In this document: piece after piece, positions 34,659-43,470 of the stretch
Numbering within the stretch: the stretch's first letter is position 1
Layout: every line of letters begins with the position of its first letter
Source: Sphaerochaetaceae bacterium
GTDB lineage: Bacteria; Spirochaetota; Spirochaetia; Sphaerochaetales; Sphaerochaetaceae
DNA length: 47,000 bases
Assembly (NCBI GenBank): GCA_024699225.1
Contig: JAILPZ010000011.1
Coordinates: forward strand, 1-47,000
Reading direction: 5' to 3'
Made by a program: the position numbers and the translations under genes
Notes under the pieces: model-generated
The model's input: the letters and a program-made list of their open reading frames with translations, nothing else
What the model was told of the DNA's origin: nothing
Databases searched by the model: none

Positions 34659-36506
34659 TCACTCAACAGTAACGCTCTTGGCCAGATTTCTGGGTTTATC
34701 AACATCAAGACCCCGGTTTATGCTCGTGTAATAGCTAAGAAGCTGCAGTGGTACAATTGCAAGAGACGGAGTAAATACTGCGTCACAGTCAGGGATACAG
34801 ATATTAAAATCTATTTCCTTAAGCTTTCCGGTATTGCCGGAAACGATGGAAACAAGATATGCACCGCGGGCTTTGCATTCAACCATGTTTGAATAGGTTT
34901 TCTCTAAAACTGATTTTTCTGTCATGACCCCCAGAACAACAGTACCCTCTTCTATAAGACTGATAGTTCCGTGCTTAAGCTCTCCCGCAGCATAGGCCTC
35001 GCTGTGAATATAACTTATCTCCTTCATTTTCAGACTGCCCTCAAGACAGATTGAATAATCAAGAGAACGACCTATAAAAAACATACTCTTCTGTGCTGCA
35101 AGTTTTGTAGAAAGCCACTGAAGCTTCTGCTTGTCGTCCAGAATCATTTGAATCTTATCAGGAAGAAGTGAAGCTTCCTTAATATAAAAATCATATTTTT
35201 CCTGAGAAATAAGCCCTTTTACATAACCGAGCTGTATGGCAAAAAGGTCCATACAGATAAGCTGGGCACTGAAGGCCTTTGTAGTAGCAACAGATATTTC
35301 CGGACCGGCTACGGTATGAAGAACAAAATCTGCCTCCCTGGCAATTGAAGAGCCCATAACATTTACAACAGCAAGAACCATAAGACCGCATTCCTTTGCC
35401 TTTCTTAATGCAGCAAGAGAATCGGCAGTCTCGCCTGACTGGGAAATAACTATTACAAGTGTTCCTTCTGAGAAAGGAATACTTCTGTACCTGAATTCAG
35501 AGGCAAGCTCTACCCTGACAGGAACCGAAGCAAGATCTTCTATCACATACTGGGCAGCCATACCCACATGCCACGCTGAGCCGCAGCCTGTTATACAAAT
35601 CTGCCTTATACCTTTTAGAACCGTATCTGTCAGGCCAATGCTTTGAAAATCAAGTGCCTTCAACGTGTTTGATACAACCTTTGGCTGCTCGTGGATTTCC
35701 TTGAGCATAAAATGCTCATATCCGTCCTTCTCAGCAGATAGTGCATCCCACTCAATATGTGTTTCAGGAAGTACAACCTTATCTCCGTTAAGATCAAAAA
35801 ATGTTACAGAATCCGGTGTAATTCTTGCACTCTGGTGGTTCTGAATGTAGTAAACATCCCTTGTGTAGTTAAGTATGGCAGGAACATCTGATGCAAGAAA
35901 TGATGCATCTTCAGTCCTTCCAATAATCAGCGGAGAATCCTTTCTTGCTGCATAGATTTCCCCGGGATAGTCGGTGAACATAAGAGTAAGGGCGTAGCTT
36001 CCCCTTGCACGGACCATGGTTCTGTTAATGGCATCTATGGGTCCTATTTTGTACTTGCGATAGTAATAATCAACAAGTTTTACAAGAACCTCAGTATCGG
36101 TTTCACTGTAGAACATGTAACCGTGAGTGAGAAGCTTTTCCTTAAGCTCCATGTAGTTTTCAATTATTCCGTTGTGAACTCCAACAACAGCAGATTCAAC
36201 AGGCCCGTTTCCTGTATTTCTGCAGTTTCCGCTTACGTGCGGATGTGCATTTGCAACAGAAGGAACTCCATGGGTTGCCCATCTTGTATGACCTATGCCG
36301 CATTTTCCCATAAGAGTCTTTCCGCCGTCTGTCAGTGAGATCAACGAATCTAGCTTACCCAGAGTCTTTACAACCTGGGCCTGCTCTGCTCCGTTTCGTA
36401 CTGCAATACCTGCAGAATCATAACCTCTGTATTCAAGCTTTCTCAGCCCGTCCAGAAGAATACCTGCAGCCTGTTCCCTTCCTGTATAACCGACTATACC
36501 GCACAT
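34659..36506 (-). CDS. glmS: Glutamine-fructose-6-phosphate aminotransferase
   Basis: First step of amino-sugar synthesis for peptidoglycan. The 615-residue protein starts with the N-terminal-nucleophile Cys (MCGIVGYTGREQAAGILL), has two SIS domains (ITGCGSAWHVGMAA; VISQSGETADSLAALRKA) and ends with the diagnostic DKPRNLAKSVTVE. Its stop lies within the nadE ribosome site, giving coupling. No glmS ribozyme can be seen in the 13 bases between glnN and glmS. Confidence 0.98.
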   Translation of the reverse strand: MCGIVGYTGREQAAGILLDGLRKLEYRGYDSAGIAVRNGAEQAQVVKTLGKLDSLISLTDGGKTLMGKCGIGHTRWATHGVPSVANAHPHVSGNCRNTGNGPVESAVVGVHNGIIENYMELKEKLLTHGYMFYSETDTEVLVKLVDYYYRKYKIGPIDAINRTMVRARGSYALTLMFTDYPGEIYAARKDSPLIIGRTEDASFLASDVPAILNYTRDVYYIQNHQSARITPDSVTFFDLNGDKVVLPETHIEWDALSAEKDGYEHFMLKEIHEQPKVVSNTLKALDFQSIGLTDTVLKGIRQICITGCGSAWHVGMAAQYVIEDLASVPVRVELASEFRYRSIPFSEGTLVIVISQSGETADSLAALRKAKECGLMVLAVVNVMGSSIAREADFVLHTVAGPEISVATTKAFSAQLICMDLFAIQLGYVKGLISQEKYDFYIKEASLLPDKIQMILDDKQKLQWLSTKLAAQKSMFFIGRSLDYSICLEGSLKMKEISYIHSEAYAAGELKHGTISLIEEGTVVLGVMTEKSVLEKTYSNMVECKARGAYLVSIVSGNTGKLKEIDFNICIPDCDAVFTPSLAIVPLQLLSYYTSINRGLDVDKPRNLAKSVTVE

Positions 36507-36519
36507 AAAAAACCCTCAC

Positions 36520-38622
36520 TTATACTGAAAATAACAGCTGTCTGTAAGACGGGTATGGCCAGTAGCTTTCCGGGACAAGGACCTCTTCCAGGTTAATGAC
36601 CTCCCGAATCTGATTCATGAGTGAGAGTACCTCGTCATGGAAGTACCTTACCGATGCATAATCGGAGAACTCAGGAGAATCTGACAGGGCAACATTTAAC
36701 CTGTCAAGAAGTTCCATAAGAGTGGTATTTGATTCTGCAAGGCGGCGGCAAAGAGTGGTTTCAACATCAAGGGAGGCCTTTTTAATCAGGTCTTTTCTCT
36801 TTAATGCTGTGGAGCACAGTTTCTCCTCAAAGGCAGAAACTGCGGGGATAATCTCCCTCTGTGCCATATCAATTAGGGTACTGGCCTCAATTGATATTGT
36901 CTTACAGTACTTTTCAACATGTATTTCGTCTCTTGCAATCATCTCTGAACGGGAGAGAACCTTGTGTTTCTCCATAAGGGCAATATTCTTTTCCGTAAGG
37001 TAACACGGAAGAGCATCTGCCGTTGTTCTGAGGTTGCTCAGTCTTCTTTCCTTAGCCTCTTCAATCCATGAGCTGTCGTAACCGTTTCCGTTGAACACTA
37101 TCCTTGAGTGTTTGGTAAGCTCGCTCTTTACAAGATCGTGAAGTGCTTCTTTTAAGCTTCTCTCATCTGCAGAAGAAAGCCTGTCTGCATATTCACCGAG
37201 TTTTTCTGCAACTATTGTGTTGAGAATAACGTTCGGGCCCGAGATGGACTGGCTTGAACCGGGCATACGGAACTCAAACTTGTTTCCCGTAAATGCTATC
37301 GGGCTTGTGCGGTTGCGGTCCGTAGTATCACGCGGAATTACCGGCATGGAGTCTATACCGACCTTAATGGGCTTGATCGCTGCACGGTTGTAACTGCTGT
37401 CAGTTACAATTGAGTCCACAACAGCCTGAAGCTCAGCTCCTATGAAGACGGATATGATAGCCGGCGGGGCCTCATTGCCGCCGAGGCGGTTGTCATTGCC
37501 TGCGTAGGATACGGAGCAGCGCAAAAGTTCCTGGTAATCATCTGTTGCGGCAATAAAGGCAGAAAGGAAGAGGAGAAAGCGGGCGTTCTGGTCAGGAGTT
37601 TTTCCCGGCGAGAAGAGGTTCTCTCCCCTGTCTGTGGCAATTGACCAGTTGTTGTGCTTGCCGCTGCCGTTAACCCCGTCAAAGGGCTTTTCGGAAAGCA
37701 CGCAGACAAGGCCATGGCGGTCTGCTACGCGCCTCATGAGGTTCATGGTTAGCTGGTTCTGATCATTTGACGTGTTACAGTCGCAGTATACAGGGGCCAT
37801 CTCGTGCTGGGACGGTGCTACCTCGTTGTGCTTTGTCTTAGCCGGGATTCCGAGCTTCCAGAGCTCTGCCTCCAGGTCCTTCATAAACGCAGAGACCCTT
37901 GGCTTTATGGAGCCGAAATAGTGGTCTTCAAGCTGCTGTGTCTTAGGTGGTTTTGACCCGAACAGAGTTCTCCCGCAGATCTTGAGGTCTTCTCTTTCTT
38001 CAAACATTTCTTTATCAAGAAGAAAGTATTCCTGCTCTGCTCCGGCCATAGGTGTGACATAGCTTGTCTCTGTGTCTCCGAGTATTCTCAGAACCCTCAC
38101 AGCCTGTGTGTTCAGAGCCTTTACTGAACGTAGAAGCGGTGTCTTCTTATCCAGGGCCTCGCCTGAGTAGGAGAAGAACATGGTTGGAATGCAGAGGCTT
38201 CCGTCGTATACAAAGGCGTGAGAAGTAGGATCCCAGGCACTGTAACCGCGGGCCTCAAAGGTTGCCCTGAGACCTCCGGACGGAAATGAGGAAGCGTCTG
38301 GTTCTCCCTTTACAAGCTCCTTTCCTGAGAACTCCATAATCACAGAGCCCTTTCCGTCGGGAGCTATGAAACTCTCGTGCTTTTCTGCAGTTCCTCCGTT
38401 AAGCGGCTGGAACCAGTGTGTATAGTGTGTGGCGCCAAGGGAAATGGCCCAGTTTTTCATACCTTCAGCAATAGCATCTGCAGTATCCATGGGAAGGCTC
38501 TTTCCCGTTTCAATACAGGTTCTGTACAGCTTAAAATGCTCCTCAGAAATGTATTTTTTCATGGTTTTTTCTGTAAAAACATGACTTGCAAACATTTCAG
38601 GTACGTTAATAGTCTCTTTCAT
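36520..38622 (-). CDS. glnN: Glutamine synthetase type III
   Basis: ATP-dependent assimilation of ammonia into glutamine. At 700 residues it is the long GSIII form (GlnN), with FPSGGLRATFEARGYSAWD, MAGAEQEYFLLD, HNEVAPSQHEMAPVYCDCN and GVNGSGKHNNWSIATDRG. AAGGAGAG sets the start at 38622. GSIII is common in Bacteroides, cyanobacteria and some spirochaetes. It lies ten bases after asnB. Its product glutamine feeds the amidotransferases encoded around it. Confidence 0.96.
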   Translation of the reverse strand: MKETINVPEMFASHVFTEKTMKKYISEEHFKLYRTCIETGKSLPMDTADAIAEGMKNWAISLGATHYTHWFQPLNGGTAEKHESFIAPDGKGSVIMEFSGKELVKGEPDASSFPSGGLRATFEARGYSAWDPTSHAFVYDGSLCIPTMFFSYSGEALDKKTPLLRSVKALNTQAVRVLRILGDTETSYVTPMAGAEQEYFLLDKEMFEEREDLKICGRTLFGSKPPKTQQLEDHYFGSIKPRVSAFMKDLEAELWKLGIPAKTKHNEVAPSQHEMAPVYCDCNTSNDQNQLTMNLMRRVADRHGLVCVLSEKPFDGVNGSGKHNNWSIATDRGENLFSPGKTPDQNARFLLFLSAFIAATDDYQELLRCSVSYAGNDNRLGGNEAPPAIISVFIGAELQAVVDSIVTDSSYNRAAIKPIKVGIDSMPVIPRDTTDRNRTSPIAFTGNKFEFRMPGSSQSISGPNVILNTIVAEKLGEYADRLSSADERSLKEALHDLVKSELTKHSRIVFNGNGYDSSWIEEAKERRLSNLRTTADALPCYLTEKNIALMEKHKVLSRSEMIARDEIHVEKYCKTISIEASTLIDMAQREIIPAVSAFEEKLCSTALKRKDLIKKASLDVETTLCRRLAESNTTLMELLDRLNVALSDSPEFSDYASVRYFHDEVLSLMNQIREVINLEEVLVPESYWPYPSYRQLLFSV

Positions 38623-38632
38623 AGCTCTCTCC

Positions 38633-40216
38633 TTATTTTCCGCTGTCTCCGTAGTTTGAAAGCACTCTGGCTGAAGGGTCTGAAACATTGCAGCCCTCCC
38701 AGTCCTTATTCGGCATCCAGTAGTCAGGAATTAATCTGTCCTGTCCGGGATAGTATTTTTCAAATATTTCTCTATACAGAAGACTTTCCTTTGTAAAAGG
38801 ACAGCAGTGCTCATAACGGTTTCTCTTAATTTCATATTCTTCATCTGAATACTTTTTCTCTGCATACTGCTTAAGACCGTCAACCATACTGTGACCTACA
38901 GCATCTGAGAAGGCAGCCTTCTGTCTCCAGAGAATGGAAGAAGGAAGAATATTGTCCTTTTCAAAAGCCTTTCTGAGAAGGTACTTACCCATGTTGTAGG
39001 TATTCATCTTAAGGGACGGGTCAATGGACATGACGTATTTAACAAAAGAGAGATCCCCAAACGGTACACGGGCCTCAAGACTGTTATCTGAGATACAGCG
39101 GTCAGCTCTTAAAACATCATAGTAATGAAGCTCCCTGATGCGCTTTTCAGATTCTTCCTGGAAGGCCTTTGCTGAGGGGGCAAAATCCGTATATTTGTAT
39201 CCGAACAGTTCGTCTGAGATTTCTCCTGTGAGCAGGACTTTTATATCTGTTTTCTCATGTATTGCCTTACAGCACAAATACATACCCATACTGGCCCTGA
39301 TGGTTGTAATATCCCAGGTGCCAAGGATGGAAATGACGGTTTCAAGGTTGGAAAGAACCTCTTCCTCCGTCATTCTCACTTCCATATGGTCGCTGTTTAT
39401 GAAAGAGGCAACCTCTGCAGCATACTTAAGATCTATCGGATCTGTATCCATGCCTATTGCAAAGGTTCTTATTTTGCGCCCAAGAATTTTAGAAGAAATG
39501 GCGCAGACAAGACTTGAGTCCAGGCCGCCTGAGAGGAGGAAACCAAGAGGAGCGTCTGAATCCAGTCTTTTCTCTACGCCGTCTATAAGGAGGTCTCTGA
39601 TTTTACGGCAGACGGTATCAATATCTTCATGCACAATCGTATCCGGCTTGGAGACATCCGCAAATCTTACAAACTGTCCGTCCTTGTAATAATGGCCGGG
39701 AGGGAAAGAAGTGACTTTATCACACAGACCGACAAGACAGCGGGCCTCGCTGCAGAAAATAATGTTACCGTCACTGAGGTAGCCGTAAAACAGAGGTCTT
39801 ATACCAATCGGGTCTCTGGCTGCAATTAAGGAAGATGTTTCACTGTCATAGATGATAAGTGCAAACTCAGCATCAAGATCTTTGAACATCTGAACGCCCT
39901 TCTCTTTATACAGTGGAAGAAGAACCTCGCAGTCAGAATTACTTTTAAAAGAGTACTTTTTCTTAAGTTGTTCCTTTATCGGTCTGAATCCGTAAATCTC
40001 ACCATTGCAGACTACGGCGTTATTATCAAGGAAGAAAGGCTGCATGCCTGTATTTTCACAGTCCATGATGGCAAGGCGGTGAAAGCCGAGATAAGTGTTG
40101 TTTCCGACATACTTGAAGGAGGAACAATCAGGTCCTCTTGAAACAGTTCTGTCGAAAAATTTGCCGACGTAATCAGATGAATAATGACTGGATGTATAAC
40201 CGATAATTGAACACAT
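38633..40216 (-). CDS. asnB: Asparagine synthase (glutamine-hydrolysing)
   Basis: The 527-residue AsnB has the class II glutaminase domain (Cys2 in MCSIIGYTSSH, SRGPDCSS, VVCNGEIYG) and the synthetase PP-loop LGFLLSGGLDSSLVCAIS, with EARVPFGDLSFVKYVMSIDP near the C-terminus. It makes asparagine from aspartate and glutamine. It starts three bases after the gdhA remnant and is followed by glnN. The length is slightly below E. coli AsnB (554). Confidence 0.96.
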   Translation of the reverse strand: MCSIIGYTSSHYSSDYVGKFFDRTVSRGPDCSSFKYVGNNTYLGFHRLAIMDCENTGMQPFFLDNNAVVCNGEIYGFRPIKEQLKKKYSFKSNSDCEVLLPLYKEKGVQMFKDLDAEFALIIYDSETSSLIAARDPIGIRPLFYGYLSDGNIIFCSEARCLVGLCDKVTSFPPGHYYKDGQFVRFADVSKPDTIVHEDIDTVCRKIRDLLIDGVEKRLDSDAPLGFLLSGGLDSSLVCAISSKILGRKIRTFAIGMDTDPIDLKYAAEVASFINSDHMEVRMTEEEVLSNLETVISILGTWDITTIRASMGMYLCCKAIHEKTDIKVLLTGEISDELFGYKYTDFAPSAKAFQEESEKRIRELHYYDVLRADRCISDNSLEARVPFGDLSFVKYVMSIDPSLKMNTYNMGKYLLRKAFEKDNILPSSILWRQKAAFSDAVGHSMVDGLKQYAEKKYSDEEYEIKRNRYEHCCPFTKESLLYREIFEKYYPGQDRLIPDYWMPNKDWEGCNVSDPSARVLSNYGDSGK

Positions 40217-40219
40217 TGT

Positions 40220-40355
40220 TTAGACTACCCCCTGAGTCTCCATAGCTTCTGCAACCTTCGTGAACGCAGCAATGTTTGCACCTGCAACATAGTCTCCGTC
40301 CAGTCCGTATTTCTTTGCAGCTTTATCTTTTCTTTGCGTACTCAGTAAGACGCAT
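40220..40355 (-). pseudogene. gdhA: Glutamate dehydrogenase remnant after internal deletion
   Basis: The 3' part encodes KYGLDGDYVAGANIAAFTKVAEAMETQGVV in two adjoining stretches (KYGLDGDYVAGANIAAF, then TKVAEAMETQGVV), the unmistakable C-terminus of GdhA, ending at a stop three bases before asnB. The 5' part has GGAGAG (40370-40365) and, nine bases on, an ATG at 40355 opening MRLTEYAKKR, a plausible GdhA N-terminus, in another frame. All catalytic sequence is gone, leaving a 136-base scar. GCAAAGAAA occurs on both sides of the apparent junction. The original gene probably led the operon. An assembly collapse must be excluded. Confidence 0.75.
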
Positions 40356-40405
40356 TCTGTTTTTCTCTCCTGGCCAGTGGTTGTACCACTAAAAAAATAT
40401 ATGTT

Positions 40406-40449
40406 TGCGATTATACGCACTTGAGCAAAAACTAACAAATACATATTAT
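40406..40449. promoter_or_regulatory. Divergent promoters of the nitrogen operon (-) and the LysR gene (+) with an inverted repeat
   Basis: On the - strand TTGTTA (40438-40433), a 17-base spacer and a perfect TATAAT (40415-40410) drive the gdhA remnant-asnB-glnN-glmS-nadE-pyrG operon. On the + strand TTGAGC (40421-40426), 17 bases and TATTAT (40444-40449) drive the LysR gene. The inverted repeat TGCG-N6-CGCA (40406-40419) covers the operon -10 and is a candidate regulator site, though not a textbook T-N11-A LysR box. Confidence 0.65.
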
Positions 40450-40503
40450 ATTAGGGTATTCATATCTTTTGAGTATGGTAAACTGATAGTAGAGAGGCGT
40501 TCT

Positions 40504-41379
40504 ATGGACATAAGGGTTTTAAGGTACTTTGTTGCCGTTGCCGAAGAATTAAATATTACTCACGCAGCTGAGCGTCTGAATATAAGTCAGCCGCCGCTCA
40601 GTAACCAGATCAAGGCACTGGAAGATGAGCTTGACACCATTTTGTTTATAAGGGGCAAGCGCCATCTGATTCTTACAGACTCAGGCAAGCTTCTCTACCG
40701 TCATGCAAAAGAAATTATTAATCTTACTGACAAGACTTCCAGTGAAATTAAAACCATGCACAAAGGAATAAGCGGAACTATCTCCATAGGTCTTGTTGAA
40801 GGCTCTGCTCCGGACATAGCATCCAAATGGGTTGAGGCTTTTATTAAGAAATATCCTAATGTTAAGTTCAGAATCATGGATGGAAACAGTGATGAACTGA
40901 TTGAGCGCCTTAGAAGCGGTCTTATCAACTTAGCCGTAATAACAGCCCCCTGTGACCAGACTCTGTTAAACAGCTTCAAGGTAGGTCAGGAAAAGATGAC
41001 AGCCTTCATGAGTAAGGACAATCCACTTGCAAAACTTGATGGGGATACAATTAATCTTGAAGATTTAAGAGGCCAGCCTCTGATTGTTCCGAGCCGTGAG
41101 GCCATGAACAGATTAATATACAAGTGGTTTAAGGAAATTAACTGTGAACCGAATATAGTCTGTACCATGGACAACTATCTGGATGTAGCAGCCATGGCAG
41201 GATGCAATATTGGAATAAGTCTTTTTCCCAGAACGTCTTATGTTCTCAACGACAGAATTATTGCCAAGGAAATAGTTAACTCAGGCCGCTTTGTTGAGTA
41301 CATGTTTGTCTGGCTTAAGGGTAAACCTCTTCCTGTTGCAGATGAGACCTTTATAGACTATGTGAAAGCAGCAATTTGA
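40504..41379 (+). CDS. LysR-family transcriptional regulator
   Basis: A 291-residue regulator with the LysR helix-turn-helix (MDIRVLRYFVAVAEELNITHAAERLNISQPPLSNQIKALE, shown here in outline at residues 1-39) and a C-terminal periplasmic-binding-like effector domain (ISGTISIGLVEGSAP; PLIVPSREAMN; AAMAGCNIGISLFP). ATG 40504 follows AGAGAGGCG; the longer open frame to 40405 has no family similarity. It is divergent from the nitrogen operon and shares its control region, so it probably regulates that operon and itself. The effector is unknown; 2-oxoglutarate, glutamate or glutamine would make sense. Confidence 0.92.
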   Translation: MDIRVLRYFVAVAEELNITHAAERLNISQPPLSNQIKALEDELDTILFIRGKRHLILTDSGKLLYRHAKEIINLTDKTSSEIKTMHKGISGTISIGLVEGSAPDIASKWVEAFIKKYPNVKFRIMDGNSDELIERLRSGLINLAVITAPCDQTLLNSFKVGQEKMTAFMSKDNPLAKLDGDTINLEDLRGQPLIVPSREAMNRLIYKWFKEINCEPNIVCTMDNYLDVAAMAGCNIGISLFPRTSYVLNDRIIAKEIVNSGRFVEYMFVWLKGKPLPVADETFIDYVKAAI

Positions 41380-41473
41380 GATTAACGAGGAGTTTTTCCA
41401 ACTATTTTTAAATTTTTGGTAATGGATGTTAGATTTTTTCGTACTTCCGGCACCGCAGAAAAAACCTGCAGCT

Positions 41474-42265
41474 CTACTTTGAGAACTCCTCAAAGCTCTT
41501 GAAGTTAATCTGTCCTACGCTGGAAATCTCATTCTTTGTAAGATTACTTGCAATATAGCCAAATGAATTCTCCTCCAGCTCATAGACCTTAACTTCAACA
41601 CTGTCACTTACGTGAACCTCATGAAGCCAGTTGATATCTATGTAAGACGGATTGTGTTTTTTCATGTAGTCAAAGGGCATGGCCTCAAGCATCCACTTCA
41701 AATAAACTATGTTGTTTGTATGTCCGTTTATATCTGTGTCATAGAACTTGTGATCCGGCTTGTACTCTGAAAAAAGAGGCTTTTGAACCATAGCATCCGT
41801 ATCAAGCTTGGGGCTTCTCTTTCCGCAATCAATAAAAGGTCCGTCTGTGTAGGTAACAGGACCGATCTTCTCAGATATTTCTGCCATCTTTAAAGGCATG
41901 CGTGACTGAATATCTATTACAGCCCACATGGACTTGGCAGAGAAAACAGGATTTCCCGAGCTGTCAGAAGCAACAACGGCTCTCGGAGCATAGTAGCTTT
42001 TTGCAAAAGGAATGCCTGTTCTGACCTTCAGAACCTCAGGCCATTTCGGATATGAGTAAATGTCCATGATGGTTCTGGTTATAACCCAGCTCTTGCCCTC
42101 AGCATTTAAATGAGGAACTGCAACATGGCCTTCGTAGCTGTGAACACCTGATATTTCCTGAACAACATCAAAGTAAAATTCAGGAAGAGCCCTGTATGCT
42201 GAGTCTACGTTGTATGTTGTTATCTTAAATTCATCATTACAAACATTATGTTCGTCTATAAACAC
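41474..42265 (-). CDS. Acyl-ACP thioesterase (FatA/FatB-like), second copy
   Basis: A 263-residue double-hotdog thioesterase: WVITRTIMDIYSYPKWPEVL and SAKSMWAVIDIQSRMPLKM in the first hotdog, and FYDTDINGHTNNIVYLKWML, the His/Asn active-site stretch, in the second. It resembles the copy at 10829 in architecture but little in detail. Its start overlaps the aminotransferase stop by ten bases, so the two are co-translated. Releasing fatty acids next to an amino-acid aminotransferase is an odd pairing. Nothing shows specificity for chain length. Confidence 0.87.
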   Translation of the reverse strand: MFIDEHNVCNDEFKITTYNVDSAYRALPEFYFDVVQEISGVHSYEGHVAVPHLNAEGKSWVITRTIMDIYSYPKWPEVLKVRTGIPFAKSYYAPRAVVASDSSGNPVFSAKSMWAVIDIQSRMPLKMAEISEKIGPVTYTDGPFIDCGKRSPKLDTDAMVQKPLFSEYKPDHKFYDTDINGHTNNIVYLKWMLEAMPFDYMKKHNPSYIDINWLHEVHVSDSVEVKVYELEENSFGYIASNLTKNEISSVGQINFKSFEEFSK

Positions 42266-43404
42266 TTCTTAATTCTCCTTACAGCTTCTTCAAGATCTGA
42301 GAAGGAATAGGCAAAACAAAGTCTTAAACACTTTTCCCCGCCCTTTCCAAACGCATCTCCCGGAACAGTTACTACACCGGCCTTTTCCAAAAGCCACATG
42401 GCAAGAGCACTGCTGTCCATGTTCTCATGCTCAATATGCACCCACAGATAGAAGGCCCCCTCCGGCTTTATAACCTTAAAACCGGGAAGAGAAGAAATCT
42501 CTTGCACAAGATAGTCCCTGCGTCTTTCATATTCAGCACACATGGCCGCACTTTCTTCTTCACAGTTGAAAGCTTCAAGAGCCGCATACTGAACAAACTC
42601 ATTTGTGCAGGATATCTCGTGTGACAACTGAAGATAGCACAGTTCTGTAACAAATTTTGGGGCACACATGTACCCTATTCTCCAGCCTGTCATGGCGTAG
42701 CTTTTTGAAAAGCTGTTTATGGTAATGGTTTTAGTTTTAATATCTTCAAATGAAGCAGGGCTTATATTTTTCCTGCCGTCAAAGATTATCTTTTCATAAA
42801 CCTCATCAGAGATAAGGTATAAATCATGCTTCTTTACAACTGAGCGAACAGCCTCCCATTCGGAAGCAGTTAAGACTCTGCCCGTAGGATTGTTCGGTGA
42901 ATTGATAATAAGAAGTCTGGTACGCTCTGTAATGTAAGACTCAAGAAGAGCCTCAGTTAAAATAAAATTATCAGAAGCAGAAAGCGGGAAGCCGACAGGA
43001 ACTGCACCGGCCAGACGGGCCATGGCCTCATATGAAACCCAGGATGGCTGAGGAAGAAGAACCTCATCACCGGCAGAGCAGATGCTCATAACAGCAAGGT
43101 AGATGGCATACTTTGCACCGGGTGTGACAAGAATATTATCCGCCGTACAGGAAATACCGTTTTCCGTCTTAAGTTTTAAAGCAATGCGTTCTCTTAACGG
43201 TGTAATACCGCGTGAGTCACAGTAGTGAGTTTTACCTGAAGATACAGCTGAAGATAACGCATCTCTTATGCGTTTCGGAGTTTCAAAGTCAGGATCTCCG
43301 CCGGCAAGAGAGACAATTGATTTGCCCTCCTGCTTCATCTTCTTTGCCATATTGTTGAATGCAACAGTTGCAGAGGCACTGATGCCGTCTAATAGTTTAT
43401 TCAT
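42256..43404 (-). CDS. Class I/II PLP aminotransferase, aspartate aminotransferase-like
   Basis: The 382-residue enzyme has the type Ib aspartate aminotransferase pattern: VSLAGGDPDFETPKRI, THYCDSRGITPLRERIA, LIINSPNNPTGRVLTASEW, LISDEVYEKI, the PLP lysine in INSFSKSYAMTGWRIGYM, and the C-terminal Arg in CLRLCFAYS. It probably transfers amino groups between aspartate (or another amino acid) and 2-oxoglutarate. TAAGG lies six bases before ATG 43404; a GTG one codon earlier is an alternative. It overlaps the thioesterase and follows the permease by 66 bases. Confidence 0.9.
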   Translation of the reverse strand: MNKLLDGISASATVAFNNMAKKMKQEGKSIVSLAGGDPDFETPKRIRDALSSAVSSGKTHYCDSRGITPLRERIALKLKTENGISCTADNILVTPGAKYAIYLAVMSICSAGDEVLLPQPSWVSYEAMARLAGAVPVGFPLSASDNFILTEALLESYITERTRLLIINSPNNPTGRVLTASEWEAVRSVVKKHDLYLISDEVYEKIIFDGRKNISPASFEDIKTKTITINSFSKSYAMTGWRIGYMCAPKFVTELCYLQLSHEISCTNEFVQYAALEAFNCEEESAAMCAEYERRRDYLVQEISSLPGFKVIKPEGAFYLWVHIEHENMDSSALAMWLLEKAGVVTVPGDAFGKGGEKCLRLCFAYSFSDLEEAVRRIKKCL

Positions 43405-43470
43405 CACTTACCTTACTGATTAATAATAATCAAAGAAAACTATTTCAACAATGGCATGTGGAAACAAACA

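Noticed and set aside
36507-36519. Possible glmS ribozyme upstream of glmS
   Set aside because: Only 13 bases separate glnN from glmS, far too short, and no ribozyme core is seen in the end of glnN.
40373-40388. Hairpin AGTGG-N5-CCACT ahead of the nitrogen operon as a terminator
   Set aside because: The T-run lies 5' of the hairpin on the operon strand and the + strand side is followed by A's, so it is not an intrinsic terminator in either direction.
40356-40444. Small open frame (about 30 codons) extending the GdhA tail upstream
   Set aside because: Its N-terminal residues come from promoter and leader DNA and show no similarity; only the C-terminal stretch is GdhA.
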